34,968 nucleotides of DNA from Verrucomicrobiales bacterium (GCA_028293445.1 JAQGOU010000641.1:1-34968), one strand, 5' to 3'; shown: positions 1-9,413, counted from the first letter of the stretch. Numbers and translations are program-made. The notes: generated by a model not told the origin, from the letters alone.

Positions 1-202
1 GGGTCGGATGAGATTAGAACCCTCATTCAGTCGCGGGTCTGACAAACACATTGATGTTTGTGGCCGACAGCGGCAGTGCCTCACATCGGCTGTTCAAACT
101 TTGAAGCAGCGAACCATCCGAGAACAAATGTCAGAGATCCGAGGCGGGAGATAAGAGATCGAACGTCGAAGATGGATGACAACAAAAGAGAAAGTAAAAC
201 AT
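1..202. other. Leading intergenic stretch
   Basis: No gene is recognised here. A reading frame of 341 codons runs on the minus strand across 131-1156, but it is antisense to the hypothetical gene at 203-1111 and resembles no family, so I treat it as non-coding. The stretch may hold the promoter of that gene, but no convincing -35/-10 pair was found. Confidence 0.4.
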
Positions 203-1111
203 ATGCAAAATCCAATAGATAAAACTAATAACGGTGCCCTTACGTCGATGGCGTTGGCGATTAATGGCGCAATCCTGTATCCAACGATGACCCTCCTGCG
301 TTATCCACTCATCGCACTGCTCGCTCTGCGCGCGGCTGCTTTGACTGCACGCGATAACTACGAGAATGCGAAACCTCCGCTGAAAGTGCTGCGCGATGCC
401 ATAGAAGTCGCGCGACTCGAGGCGCGTGTGTTCATGTTCCTCACTCGCGAAATTCTGAGACCGACCTTCGGTTTCGGATATTCCGAATTGTGGAATGCGA
501 TCGGTCTGTTCGTCTCGCTGGAGATTCCCCAGCGTGTCGATGACCTGATACTCGTGCTGGAAGCGGTGGTGGCTTATCTCACCGCCAATCCAGCGGCGGG
601 TGCGGCGCACAACCTGACTGCGGCGAGTGCGCAAGCAGTGTTGGACACGTTGTCCGATGCGCGCAAAGCAGTGAGCGATCAAGAGGATGCCATGGCAAAC
701 CTGTTGGTGGTTCGTGAAGACAAGTTCACCGCCTTGCGCAAAGGGTTGCGTGGGTTGCTCAATGAGTTGAGCGATATCCTTGGCCCATTGGATCCGCGCT
801 GGAAGGCGTTTGGTTTCAATATGCCGGGTGCGGAGGAAACTCCGGATGCAGTGACGGGTGTCATCGCAGTCCTGATTGGACCTACGGCGGCGGCGGTGAA
901 ATGGCCGGCGGTCGCACGCGGTGGATATTACCATGTCTACCAACGTGTCCAGGGTGTCGATGCGGAGCATGTGCTGATCGGTTCGCCCGCGGATCTCGAT
1001 TTCACGATCGAGAATCTGCCCGCGAACAAATCGATCGACATTGTTGTGGCCGCAGTGAACAACGGCGGCGAAGGCCCACACTCGGAAGCAGTGACTATCA
1101 TCACGCACTAA
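203..1111 (+). CDS. Hypothetical protein with C-terminal fibronectin III-like segment
   Basis: A 302-residue protein that I cannot assign to a named family. The N-terminal two thirds look alpha-helical, with two short hydrophobic stretches near residues 18-45 and Ala/Leu/Arg-rich helices after them. The last ~65 residues (motifs YYHVYQRVQG and ENLPANKSIDIVVAAVNNGG) look like a single fibronectin type III fold, which often mediates adhesion or protein contact. I place the start at the ATG at 203, which has a purine-rich stretch (AAAGAGAAAG) upstream; an in-frame ATG at 176 would add nine residues. The N-terminus reads MQNPIDKTN, which resembles the start of a small frame at 12551 (NPIDRTN). 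A strong terminator follows at 1196. Function unknown. Confidence 0.75.
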   Translation: MQNPIDKTNNGALTSMALAINGAILYPTMTLLRYPLIALLALRAAALTARDNYENAKPPLKVLRDAIEVARLEARVFMFLTREILRPTFGFGYSELWNAIGLFVSLEIPQRVDDLILVLEAVVAYLTANPAAGAAHNLTAASAQAVLDTLSDARKAVSDQEDAMANLLVVREDKFTALRKGLRGLLNELSDILGPLDPRWKAFGFNMPGAEETPDAVTGVIAVLIGPTAAAVKWPAVARGGYYHVYQRVQGVDAEHVLIGSPADLDFTIENLPANKSIDIVVAAVNNGGEGPHSEAVTIITH

Positions 1112-1195
1112 GCGCCTGCGGCGCATAGGCGATAGAACGGAATAGTCGATAGACAAGCGGCGACATCAGCCGCCGGGAATAAGGGAACGGTTCAT

Positions 1196-1231
1196 TGGCA
1201 AGTCGAGGTCATACTCGGCTTGCCATTTTTA
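1196..1231 (+). terminator. Intrinsic terminator
   Basis: A 12-bp stem (TGGCAAGTCGAG paired with CTCGGCTTGCCA, one G-U pair) with loop GTCATA is followed by TTTTT. It lies 85 bp after the hypothetical gene at 203-1111 and just before the stop of the convergent gene at 1260. Confidence 0.8.
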
Positions 1232-1259
1232 GTTTCAGCTGCCGCGCCCCTCACTGCCT

Positions 1260-4200
1260 TTAAGGCCACGAGAAGTAATAGAATCGTTGTGGGTAATTCG
1301 TGGCATTCGTATCGATAAACTGCAGCGCACCGAGGTTCGACGGCGCGGTTGCGGTGCCGATCGAAACCCAGGTCGCTGTGGTGAGGTTGGTATTCGCCCA
1401 AACGGTGTAGGTTAATTTGTTGGTGCCGGTGCCAAAGAGCTGGAATGTACCGTTCGCAAGTTTCTGGATGCTGTTGAATTTTGGCTGCGGTGGCAACCCG
1501 ATCTGCGTGAGGACGACATCATTGCCCGTTCCCCCGAGATAGCTGATCGTGAATTTGACACCTGTGTTCGCCGTTACCGTTGCCCCTTCCACCAGGCCTC
1601 CGAAGATGCCCGTGATCGCATCTCCCAGATCGTTCTTGAGAATTGTATACTGACTGTTCGGGGCGCCTACTCCACCTTGCGTAATCTGTAAAGTCGCGCT
1701 GGCAAGGTCCACGGTGCCGGTCACGTTCAACTGACTGTAGTCAGTCCCGGCGTTGGTGCCGTTGAGAGTAACTAAGAATTTTGCGCTCGAGTTCAAGGTG
1801 ACGTTGCTGCTGTTCATGATGCCCGGACCATTTCCGGGCGCGATCAAGCCTTCGCTGGCAATGGTGCCGAACGTGCCCGAACCCGCCAGGGAGGCGTTGA
1901 AATCCACGATGACGGGAACCTGAGGCTGGCTGCCATTGACGATCAGTTTGCCCGAATCAAGAACGTGAAGTGGGCCCACCGTGAACGTGTTATTACCATT
2001 CGAAGTGAACGTGCCGGCACCACGTTTGGCCACCGTGTAGCCACTGAAACTAGAACCAATGCCGGAAATGACTCCATCGAAAGTACTGCTCCCGCCGTTT
2101 AGACCTACTGTAATATAGCTGCTCGTGCCGACTTTGACGGTCCCGGAACCGCGCAAGGTATCCATCTCGGCAACGTTATTATTACCCAGATCGAGCAGGC
2201 CGCCGCTGTTCAACAAAATATCTGCATTCGGGGAGGTTTGAAAGGAGAGGACGAACCGAACGACGCTGGCGCAGCCTGCGATGACCAGGTTTCGGGGCAC
2301 CGCTACGCCCGTTGTTTTCAGCACCAATGTTCCACTGGACACAGTTGTCGTGCCGGCATAGGTGTTGGCGGTAGGCCCTTCCAGGGAGAGGGTCGAGTTA
2401 GTGTTGCCGCCATTGAATTGGGTGAAGCCGCCGGGGCCGCTGATTTGTCCGATGAGACGAAGCGTCGTGCCGAACTGGTAGGGAGCAAACGTGCTATCCG
2501 CATTGAGGATAATTGGCCCGAGCCAAATGTTGGTGCCACTCACTGTTTCCGAATCCAACGATCCCCATCCGAATTCCCCGGGCCCGTTCAGAGTGAGGGA
2601 TGACTGCGCCACGGTGAAGTTGCCGGTCATGGTTAACGTGGCAGCGTTGCTGACAATGGTGCTGTTATTCGTATTGCCCAGGGCCGAGCCGTTCTGGATG
2701 GAAACCCTTCCTTCTTGAATGATGTTGGTGCCCGTATAGGAGTTGCTGGCCGTCATGATCATATAAAATCCCCCGGCTTTCGTGAGCGTGTAGTTTCCTG
2801 AACTGGAGATCGCCGCATTGATATAGAGGGCGTTGGAAACCGCGATGGTGGTGTTCCCGGTTAATTGGATCTTGCCGTTGATCGTGGAGGGTCCATTAAT
2901 AAAATTCTCGACAATGTTTAACGGTGGGGAGAGCTGCAATGTTCCTGCGCCCGTAGTAATCAGCGCCGCATCCATCGTGATCGGCCCAACGTTGTCCGTA
3001 AATCCATTGAGGTCGAGCCAACCATCACTATTGATCTTCACGCCCACGCCGTCGTAAATGCACCCACTGGCCAGGTGACGGACGATCGCTGTCGGAGATG
3101 CGCCAAAGCCCGGACCAATGATCAGCGCTCCATTGCGAATGACATTGCTGGAATTGAGAAACAATGTTCCGCGATTGACCACTGTGTCACCAGCGTAAGT
3201 GCTGACACCAGCCGGGCCGGAAAGCGTCAGGCTACCAGAGCCGGATTTAACAATTCCACCCGAACCGGAAATAGAACTGACCGCGTTCAGAATCAGGGAG
3301 CAGTTCGTGGCCGTATCAATCGATGCGGCGGAGCCAAAGATGAAATTCGCCTGCCACGAATTAGTAGAGGCAGACTCGACACTCAAGGCACCATAGTACG
3401 CGGGATTGATGCTATTAATGGTCAGCGACTGATTGGTGATGTGAATGCCGCCGGACAAATTGACCGACGATTGGCCATTGAGTGTCATCGTATTGGTAAC
3501 GTTACCGAGCGCATACGAAGTATAGAGTTCCGCTACACCTTGCCCGTTGATGGTGTAGTTACCGGAATAGCTATTCGAGCCCGACCAGGTGGTTTTCAAC
3601 AATCCGTTTTGCACGATGTTCGCAAATCCAATCGTGTGGCAGGAAAAACCTAAGTACCCCGGATTGACCGAGTCGCCCCCTTGTAGGGTTAAGGTTCCTA
3701 TTTGGGTGTTAAGATTGCCGATAATGCTGCCCGTAACATTGGGTGCCACGGTAATTGTAGCGTTAGGAAAGAAATTCAACGTCCCGGTGCCGGTCTGAAC
3801 GCCGCTCGGACTCCCATTAAACATGATGTTTGTGCCGATGGTCTGAACAAAGTTATTTAAATCCAGCGTAGCATTCTGATTGAAGGTAATTGAGGCTGCG
3901 GTGGGAACTTCGCTGCTTTGCAACAGCATGACCGTGGGCGTGCCGGTGCCAGAGCCATCACCAATGATGAGCGGCCCTCCGAAAGCGTTGGCTCCGGAAA
4001 CGTTTAGTTTGAGCGTGCCTGCGTTGATGCGTGTTGTCCCGGTGTAGCTATTATCGCCGGCACATTGGTAGATCACACTGCCGGCTCCGGTTTTAGTCAC
4101 ACCAGCAACACCAGCGATGTGGCCTTTGATAGTCAGGCTGGCCGAGGTATTCGAAACGACGATGGAGAGATCACTGGCGCCCAGGTTGATGTCGTTCTCG

Positions 4201-4535
4201 ATCGTAGCTCCTATGGATGTATTTGTGACAATGATGCTGTTTGTGACGCCCAAGGCATTACCGCGAAGAGTAAACCCGCCGACCGCACCGTTGAACTTCA
4301 CCTGATTCAAGACAAGGCCCACGAGATTGTTTGTGTTCAGCTGAGTGGCGGTCCCCTGAAAGATTAGCGTGTCGCCGTTCGCCGGGGTGCCGACGCCTCC
4401 CCAGTTGGCGCTGACGTTCCAGTTCGCATTGGCGCCGCCGCCGCCGTTCCAGGTTAAAGTATTACCGAAGATCGGAATCGCGAGGAGGGTGAGTATTGCA
4501 ACGATCCCTGTGTGAAATGATTTGATGTAGCCCAT
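1260..4535 (-). CDS. Autotransporter-associated beta-strand repeat protein
   Basis: A 1091-residue secreted or surface protein. It has an N-terminal signal peptide (hydrophobic core TGIVAILTLLAIPIFG) followed by a passenger that begins NTLTWNGGG and is built of repeated short Gly/Asn/Ser/Thr-rich strands with motifs such as NSYTGTT, GTLKLN, SGGGI and SGTLVL. These are the autotransporter-associated beta-strand repeats (PATR family) common in Verrucomicrobiota and Planctomycetota. No C-terminal outer-membrane barrel is visible. Instead the last ~75 residues (LTYTVWANTNLTTATWVSIG...YPQRFYYFSW) form the small C-terminal domain often seen on verrucomicrobial exported proteins. An AGAGGAG Shine-Dalgarno lies immediately before the ATG, unusually close. 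It is downstream of, and codirectional with, the kinase and regulator genes, and a palindrome at 4570-4588 lies in its upstream region, so two-component control is plausible. Likely role is a cell-surface fibre or adhesin (inferred). Confidence 0.85.
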   Translation of the reverse strand: MGYIKSFHTGIVAILTLLAIPIFGNTLTWNGGGGANANWNVSANWGGVGTPANGDTLIFQGTATQLNTNNLVGLVLNQVKFNGAVGGFTLRGNALGVTNSIIVTNTSIGATIENDINLGASDLSIVVSNTSASLTIKGHIAGVAGVTKTGAGSVIYQCAGDNSYTGTTRINAGTLKLNVSGANAFGGPLIIGDGSGTGTPTVMLLQSSEVPTAASITFNQNATLDLNNFVQTIGTNIMFNGSPSGVQTGTGTLNFFPNATITVAPNVTGSIIGNLNTQIGTLTLQGGDSVNPGYLGFSCHTIGFANIVQNGLLKTTWSGSNSYSGNYTINGQGVAELYTSYALGNVTNTMTLNGQSSVNLSGGIHITNQSLTINSINPAYYGALSVESASTNSWQANFIFGSAASIDTATNCSLILNAVSSISGSGGIVKSGSGSLTLSGPAGVSTYAGDTVVNRGTLFLNSSNVIRNGALIIGPGFGASPTAIVRHLASGCIYDGVGVKINSDGWLDLNGFTDNVGPITMDAALITTGAGTLQLSPPLNIVENFINGPSTINGKIQLTGNTTIAVSNALYINAAISSSGNYTLTKAGGFYMIMTASNSYTGTNIIQEGRVSIQNGSALGNTNNSTIVSNAATLTMTGNFTVAQSSLTLNGPGEFGWGSLDSETVSGTNIWLGPIILNADSTFAPYQFGTTLRLIGQISGPGGFTQFNGGNTNSTLSLEGPTANTYAGTTTVSSGTLVLKTTGVAVPRNLVIAGCASVVRFVLSFQTSPNADILLNSGGLLDLGNNNVAEMDTLRGSGTVKVGTSSYITVGLNGGSSTFDGVISGIGSSFSGYTVAKRGAGTFTSNGNNTFTVGPLHVLDSGKLIVNGSQPQVPVIVDFNASLAGSGTFGTIASEGLIAPGNGPGIMNSSNVTLNSSAKFLVTLNGTNAGTDYSQLNVTGTVDLASATLQITQGGVGAPNSQYTILKNDLGDAITGIFGGLVEGATVTANTGVKFTISYLGGTGNDVVLTQIGLPPQPKFNSIQKLANGTFQLFGTGTNKLTYTVWANTNLTTATWVSIGTATAPSNLGALQFIDTNATNYPQRFYYFSWP

Positions 4536-4569
4536 GCTCCTCTTCTATCACGGGAATTCTGGACGAATA

Positions 4570-4588
4570 CTGTGCATCTGGCGCACAG
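4570..4588. promoter_or_regulatory. Palindrome upstream of beta-strand repeat gene
   Basis: CTGTGC-ATCTGGC-GCACAG is an inverted repeat about 35 bp upstream of the start codon of the beta-strand repeat protein. The same 19-bp element with one base changed occurs at 5326-5344. Its position between the regulator gene and a downstream gene on the same strand suits an operator, possibly for the adjacent response regulator (inference). Confidence 0.35.
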
Positions 4589-4624
4589 GGAGGAACTTGG
4601 AGGCTTGGGGGTTTGGAAGCTTTT

Positions 4625-5290
4625 TTACCCTTCGTCGGCCGCTTCCTGATTCCATTCAGGATAAATTTCCTCGGGTAACTGTTTGCGCCGAATGATGTCT
4701 TTCAGATCACGGATGATGGTTTTACGCGAAACATTAAAGTCGCGCGAAAATTCAGAAATGTTGGGACGATCCGCCACACCGCGAAGGCGTTTGATGATTT
4801 GATATTGACGAGCCAGACGCTCGGTAAAACGGCGGTCCGGTTCGGAAGCGTCAATTTTTTCCGCGCGTTCCAATGATTGGAGTGCGGCGACTGTTTCAGC
4901 AAATCCACACTCGGTCAATGCGATCTCTACCGTTCGATCCAGTTCGTCCAAATCGACAGGTTTCTCCATCGTGAAATGGGCTGACCGTGCGCCTTGAAGC
5001 GCGGCCAGTTGTTCGCGGACTTTTAACATGCCTGAAATAAGTATGATCGGCACATGCGCGGCAGCGCTTTTGAGTTTGGATAAAAAATCAACTCCTCGCT
5101 CGCCACCCTCAAGGACGTTATCGAGAATAATCAGGTCGGGTTTGGTTTCGACCATCGCCTTGAGCGCGGCGGTGCCACTGGAAACGCAGGTCAGGCGGTA
5201 TCCGCGTAGCGCCTTGGCATAAAGCTTGAGCTGCTTCGGGTCATCCTCAACGATCAAAATTGAAGCCAGGATTTCCATCGTCTCAGTCAT
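4625..5290 (-). CDS. Response regulator with C-terminal HTH output domain
   Basis: A 221-residue two-component regulator. Residues 8-125 form a receiver domain: acidic pair E15/D16 in ILIVEDD, phosphoacceptor D57 in LIILDNV, S86 in ILISGM and the cis-peptide Lys-Pro at K110. Residues ~160-205 (QYQIIKRLRGVADRP, NISEFSRDFNVSRKTIIRDL) look like a helix-turn-helix of the DeoR/HTH_11 kind, so this is a probable DNA-binding regulator. It begins 10 bp after the kinase stop and is surely cotranscribed with it. It lies just upstream of the beta-strand repeat gene, a likely target together with the palindromes at 4570 and 5326. Confidence 0.88.
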   Translation of the reverse strand: MTETMEILASILIVEDDPKQLKLYAKALRGYRLTCVSSGTAALKAMVETKPDLIILDNVLEGGERGVDFLSKLKSAAAHVPIILISGMLKVREQLAALQGARSAHFTMEKPVDLDELDRTVEIALTECGFAETVAALQSLERAEKIDASEPDRRFTERLARQYQIIKRLRGVADRPNISEFSRDFNVSRKTIIRDLKDIIRRKQLPEEIYPEWNQEAADEG

Positions 5291-5300
5291 TCATTCGAGG

Positions 5301-8300
5301 TTAAGGGTGGTCGGTCAATTTCGCGCTGTGCGTCTGGCGCACAGGCGCTGCGCCAATCGGAATCGTTACAGTGAAGTTAGCTCCTTTACCCAAATCACTC
5401 TCGATGCTAAGTCCAAGCCCCGCCTGTTGTGCCAGGGAATAAACGAGCGAGAGGCCAAGCCCCGTTCCAGCTTTGGCTCCGCTCCGTTTCGTGGTGAAGA
5501 AAGGCTCAAACAATCGGTCGCGAATTTCGGGCGCGATTCCCGGACCGGAATCAATCACGCTCAATTCCAAATATTGTTCCGCCGGAAACGGCCGTAAACT
5601 GTAAGTTCGCATGGGCAGGGATGGTCGCGAATGGAGAGAAATTTTCAACCGACCCTCGCCGTGCATCGCTTCCGAAGCGTTAACCAGCAAGTTTAATAAA
5701 ATTTGTTCCAGCGGTCCGCGAGGGACTTCGACTTTGGGGACGTTGCGCTCCAGTTCCAACGTCAGCGCGATTCCGCTCAGAAACTCACGGCTTAAGAGTG
5801 AGACAGCTTCTTCAACAACGGTGCCGAGGTCGGTCGGTTCTCCGCTGTCTTTTTCAGGACGCGCATAACCAAGTATCGAGTTCACCACGCTCTTCCCCTG
5901 CAACACGGCTTGTTCGATGTCCGCGACATGCTCTTGAATGCCTGCGTCAGCGGGAGCCTGGCGTCCGATGAGCTTGTTCGACATGCGAACGACCGAGAGC
6001 AAATTATTGAAATCGTGCGAGATGCCCGTTGCGAGAGTTCCGAGTGCCTGCATTTTCTGGCTGTGCATCAACTCGACCTTGGCGACATCCAATTCCCGGT
6101 TGCGCTCCGCTGCGTCTGCTTCGGCGACGACAAAGCGTTTGATTGCGATGTGGTGCCGACGCAACGTCAATAAAACCAAAAGTGCAACCAACATGGATCC
6201 GCCCATGCTGGACATGACAATCATCTTCCAGCTTCCAGAACTGCGTTGCGTCGGATCGATGGCGGTGCTCACTTGTTCCTGAGTCGCGCCCCAATTGATT
6301 TTCATTGCGGTCAGCTCCTTCCGGAGTTGACCCATGCGCCACACTTCGACCATGTCACTTGCGGTTGCCATGACGAGAGTGGATCCATCGAGCGACAAGC
6401 GCACGCTGTTGATACTTTGCGCCACTGGGGAAACTAGATCGCCGATCTTTTCGTTGGATCGCCAATCGCGCAGTTGCACCCGTTGCCGTGTCTGTGAGAC
6501 GGCGATTGTTTTATCGTCGGGCATGAAGGCGAATGCGGCATGCGTCAGGGAAGCCTCGTCGCGTGCGAACTCCTTTTGCAATTTCCAGTCTCCGACCGAC
6601 CAAATGGAGTAATGACTAATCCCCGCCAGGCCGAGCCAACGTCCATCCGGGCTGAAGCAAACCAAGGACGTAACGGTTGGCAATTCGGCCGCCAATTCTC
6701 CGCTGTTTCCATTCCAGACCTTGGGAGTATCGGACTCAAAATCGAAACCGGTTACAACCCAATTGCCGTCCGGACTGATGGCGAATCGTCCTGCACCGGT
6801 AGCGCTCGCCGGCCCTTTGAAATTGAGATTACGCCACCGGCCTTTCATTACTACGGGCGGAGTCTTGGCGGTCAGGTCAATCCTGACCAGGCGTCGGTCC
6901 GTCAATTCCACAGCGGCCCAATGATCATCCTGACTCAATGCAACAGCTCTGGCACCCAACCCGTCGGGCAACGAGATTTTTTTGGCCTGTGCTGACGACA
7001 GTTGTAATGCCCCGACGACGTTCGTCGAAAACGGCCACTCCTCCAAACCACCGTCGCTGCAAACGAAGACAGCGTTTTCTTTCATCGACACACGCACGTT
7101 GGAAACCGCACCAGGCACATACGTTTCCTTGTCGCCAGAGCTCAAATCCCAAAGTCGAAAGCCTTTAGTTTGCGTGACTGCGCACCATCGACCGCTCAAC
7201 GAGAGATCGATTGATAGCAGGAAGCCTTCGCTCTTGGGACATTCATGAAGCGCAAAAAGATTGCTGGGCAAGATCCGCCACGTCCCAAATCCGGCCCAGG
7301 GCTTCCAAAAAATAATACGCTGATCGTCGGACGTGAAAGTGCAGCCCATGCCTTCACCAATGGCGATCAATCGACCGAGGCGCACATCCCAAAGCCGCGT
7401 CGTGCCGTCGCGCGAACTGGAAAAGAACAGCGTCCCGGTAGAATTAAATGCCAGTCGGAGGCCCCGCTCGCTGTGACCAGTAAAATGTTGTTGTATCTTG
7501 TGTTCAGGGTCCCACAGGAGAACTCCACCGTCATTACCAGAAACGGCTAACCGTGTGTTGTCGGGAGACCATTCGATCATTTGCACGGGTGCCGCGTGCG
7601 TGAGCGTTGCCCGTTGTACTCCAGACGGAAAATCCAAAACGTCCACCCGGTTGTCCGTGACGATTGCGACCTGTTTTAAATCGGGGCGCACGCGAAATGT
7701 TTTCCCCCAGACATTGATGCCGCTGGCAATGCGTTGTCCGGTTATCACATTATAAATGGAAATGTTGCCCTGTTCAGCGAGGTCACCGAACGTCAGGAGC
7801 GTTGAATCCGACGAGAAAGCCAATCCAGTCAAGCGACGCGAGACGAGTGTATTCGTCGCGGCGACACTGTTCCAAAAAATGGGTTTTCGGGTTTCCAGAT
7901 TCCAGACCACCACGGTCCCACTGTCGAATCGTGCCGCCAGCAACGAGCTGTCCGGACTGATCGAAAGATCCCCGACCGGTCGCTGCGTCCAGCCGCTGAT
8001 CGCTGTTCCATCCAGCACGAACAGTTGACGACCATCCACGAGACTGTGAATGAGCACGTTTCCGGGACCGTCACCGAAAGCGAAATACTTCATACGCGAA
8101 TCTGTCAGGAAACGGGATAAACCTTTCGGCGTCGGAATGTTCGGTCCATCCGGCACCAAATCGGACAAAGCGAGACATGCGATAGCTTCCGTTCGCAATT
8201 CCGGGGAGAGCCGGATCGCGGCAGCGTTGCTGATGGCGTTCATGGCCGCTGCGCGACCACCCGCCTCTGAAGAGACTCGAAAAGCACGGGCTCCTTCTGT

Positions 8301-8540
8301 ATACGCCAGATGCAGTCGTTTCCGGCTGTCAGCCTCTGCCGCCTCGGCGCGTCTGACATTTTGAGCTGCAATTAAAGCTGCGAAGACCGCCAGCAGTGCG
8401 AGGGCAAGGACGGCTACTAAAACAATAATAACCGCGGTGTTGGTCCGCAACATGTCCCGTCGCGTCGCTTCGCTCATGCCCGCTTGCTCGCGCAAATGGG
8501 CAGTGGTCTCGGGTAAACCGTTGCGGGTTGGCTCTGTCAT
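5301..8540 (-). CDS. Membrane WD40-repeat sensor histidine kinase
   Basis: A 1079-residue fusion protein. A single membrane segment (residues ~34-58, IIVLVAVLALALLAVFAALI) is followed by a helical linker (AAQNVRRAEAAEADSRKRL) and about 600 residues of WD40-type propeller blades (e.g. LTGLAFSSDSTLLTFGD, QMIEWSPDNTRLAVSGNDG, LFFSSSRDGTTRLWD). A second membrane segment lies at ~770-793, and then a complete kinase core: H-box with His842 (ISHDFNN), N-box (ILLNLLVNASEAM), G1 (DSGPGIAP), F-box (EPFFTTK) and G2 (GTGLGLS). The predicted topology puts the propeller outside the cytoplasm as a sensor and the kinase inside. The partner is the response regulator 10 bp downstream. WD40 blades fused to a HisKA-type kinase are a Planctomycetota/Verrucomicrobiota style. 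The ligand is unknown. Confidence 0.88.
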   Translation of the reverse strand: MTEPTRNGLPETTAHLREQAGMSEATRRDMLRTNTAVIIVLVAVLALALLAVFAALIAAQNVRRAEAAEADSRKRLHLAYTEGARAFRVSSEAGGRAAAMNAISNAAAIRLSPELRTEAIACLALSDLVPDGPNIPTPKGLSRFLTDSRMKYFAFGDGPGNVLIHSLVDGRQLFVLDGTAISGWTQRPVGDLSISPDSSLLAARFDSGTVVVWNLETRKPIFWNSVAATNTLVSRRLTGLAFSSDSTLLTFGDLAEQGNISIYNVITGQRIASGINVWGKTFRVRPDLKQVAIVTDNRVDVLDFPSGVQRATLTHAAPVQMIEWSPDNTRLAVSGNDGGVLLWDPEHKIQQHFTGHSERGLRLAFNSTGTLFFSSSRDGTTRLWDVRLGRLIAIGEGMGCTFTSDDQRIIFWKPWAGFGTWRILPSNLFALHECPKSEGFLLSIDLSLSGRWCAVTQTKGFRLWDLSSGDKETYVPGAVSNVRVSMKENAVFVCSDGGLEEWPFSTNVVGALQLSSAQAKKISLPDGLGARAVALSQDDHWAAVELTDRRLVRIDLTAKTPPVVMKGRWRNLNFKGPASATGAGRFAISPDGNWVVTGFDFESDTPKVWNGNSGELAAELPTVTSLVCFSPDGRWLGLAGISHYSIWSVGDWKLQKEFARDEASLTHAAFAFMPDDKTIAVSQTRQRVQLRDWRSNEKIGDLVSPVAQSINSVRLSLDGSTLVMATASDMVEVWRMGQLRKELTAMKINWGATQEQVSTAIDPTQRSSGSWKMIVMSSMGGSMLVALLVLLTLRRHHIAIKRFVVAEADAAERNRELDVAKVELMHSQKMQALGTLATGISHDFNNLLSVVRMSNKLIGRQAPADAGIQEHVADIEQAVLQGKSVVNSILGYARPEKDSGEPTDLGTVVEEAVSLLSREFLSGIALTLELERNVPKVEVPRGPLEQILLNLLVNASEAMHGEGRLKISLHSRPSLPMRTYSLRPFPAEQYLELSVIDSGPGIAPEIRDRLFEPFFTTKRSGAKAGTGLGLSLVYSLAQQAGLGLSIESDLGKGANFTVTIPIGAAPVRQTHSAKLTDHP
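5326..5344. promoter_or_regulatory. Second copy of the CTGTGC/GCACAG palindrome
   Basis: CTGTGC-GTCTGGC-GCACAG matches the element at 4570-4588 at 18 of 19 positions. It lies in the last codons of the kinase gene, about 40 bp upstream of the response-regulator start, where it could act on the regulator gene. Chance coding constraint is an alternative. Confidence 0.3.
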
Positions 8541-8623
8541 CCCTTCGGGAACCTTTATGCCGGTGCTAGGTTCATATCAAGAATGAATCATGGATCCCTT
8601 AAGGGCCGGGTTAGATTCAAATT

Positions 8624-9367
8624 GTGTCGAGGAGACATTCTGCCGTTGAAAGAAACCGATTTGCGGGCATGCTGTTGGGTATGAACACCGGCGACTTTTC
8701 TGGAATCGGTCACTCCCCTTTAGGCCGACGACATTTCCTCAAAACACTCGGAATTGGTGCGACGGTTTTTTCCGTCCCCGGATTGTTTGCGGAGCAGCTC
8801 ATGCTCACACCCGCACAAACAGAAGGTCCCTTTTACCCGGACAAACTTCCGTTGGACACCGACAACGATTTGATCATCGTCAACGATTCAATCACTCCCG
8901 CGGTTGGTGACATCACGTGGCTCGGTGGAAAAATTCTCGATGAACACGGCGCGCCAATTCGTAATGCCACGGTGGAGATCTGGCAGGTGGATCATCACGG
9001 CGTTTACCTGCACACCGAAAGCGGCGGTGTTGGGAGGCGCGACAAAAACTTTCAGGGCTTCGGCAGGTTTGTGACCGGTTCGAGTGGCGAATATGTATTC
9101 CGGACGGTGAAGCCGGTCGCCTATCCCGGTCGGACGCCGCACATTCATTTCGCGGTGAAGATGAAGGGTCGCGAGAAGTTCACGACGCAATGCTACATTC
9201 GCGGCGAACCGCAAAATAAAACCGATGGAGTCTTGCGGGGTATTAGAGACGAGAAAGCGCGTGAGTCGGTGATCGTTCCGTTTTCTCCGCTAAAGGATTC
9301 AAAGATTGGCGAACTGACCGCGCAGTTCAATATCGTGATGGGTTTTACGCCGACCGATAAGGCTTGA
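8624..9367 (+). CDS. Intradiol ring-cleavage dioxygenase-like protein, Tat-exported
   Basis: A protein of the protocatechuate 3,4-dioxygenase/catechol 1,2-dioxygenase superfamily (non-haem Fe(III); cleaves catechols between the hydroxyls). Family marks are QTEGPFYPD, GGKILDEHGAPIRNATVEIWQVD, HHGVYLH and YPGRTPHIHF. The two tyrosines (in GVYLH and AYPGR) and the two histidines of HIH match the four iron ligands. The N-terminus carries a twin-arginine signal (GRRHFLKTLGIGATVF), so it is probably folded before export, as in other exported intradiol dioxygenase-like proteins. The coordinates use a GTG start; in-frame ATGs at 8669 and 8681 fit the signal peptide better and no well-placed Shine-Dalgarno decides between them. 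The physiological substrate is unknown; no aromatic-catabolism genes are nearby. It is divergent from the kinase gene. Confidence 0.85.
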   Translation: MSRRHSAVERNRFAGMLLGMNTGDFSGIGHSPLGRRHFLKTLGIGATVFSVPGLFAEQLMLTPAQTEGPFYPDKLPLDTDNDLIIVNDSITPAVGDITWLGGKILDEHGAPIRNATVEIWQVDHHGVYLHTESGGVGRRDKNFQGFGRFVTGSSGEYVFRTVKPVAYPGRTPHIHFAVKMKGREKFTTQCYIRGEPQNKTDGVLRGIRDEKARESVIVPFSPLKDSKIGELTAQFNIVMGFTPTDKA

Positions 9368-9380
9368 GAAAAACTTTTTT

Positions 9381-9413
9381 TCACCACGGATGGACATGGA
9401 TAAACACGGATGG
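9381..9413. repeat. CACGGATGG-type dispersed intergenic repeat
   Basis: Three near-copies of the unit (CACGGATGGACA, CATGGATAAA, CACGGATGG) stand in tandem directly after the dioxygenase gene. This low-complexity motif is recognisable from intergenic regions of several bacterial phyla. The frame into the next gene crosses it, which argues that the upstream in-frame ATG at 9390 is not the true start of that gene. Confidence 0.45.

Noticed and set aside
131-1156. 341-codon minus-strand gene
   Set aside because: Antisense to a more plausible plus-strand protein; Arg/His/Gln-rich composition typical of a shadow frame.
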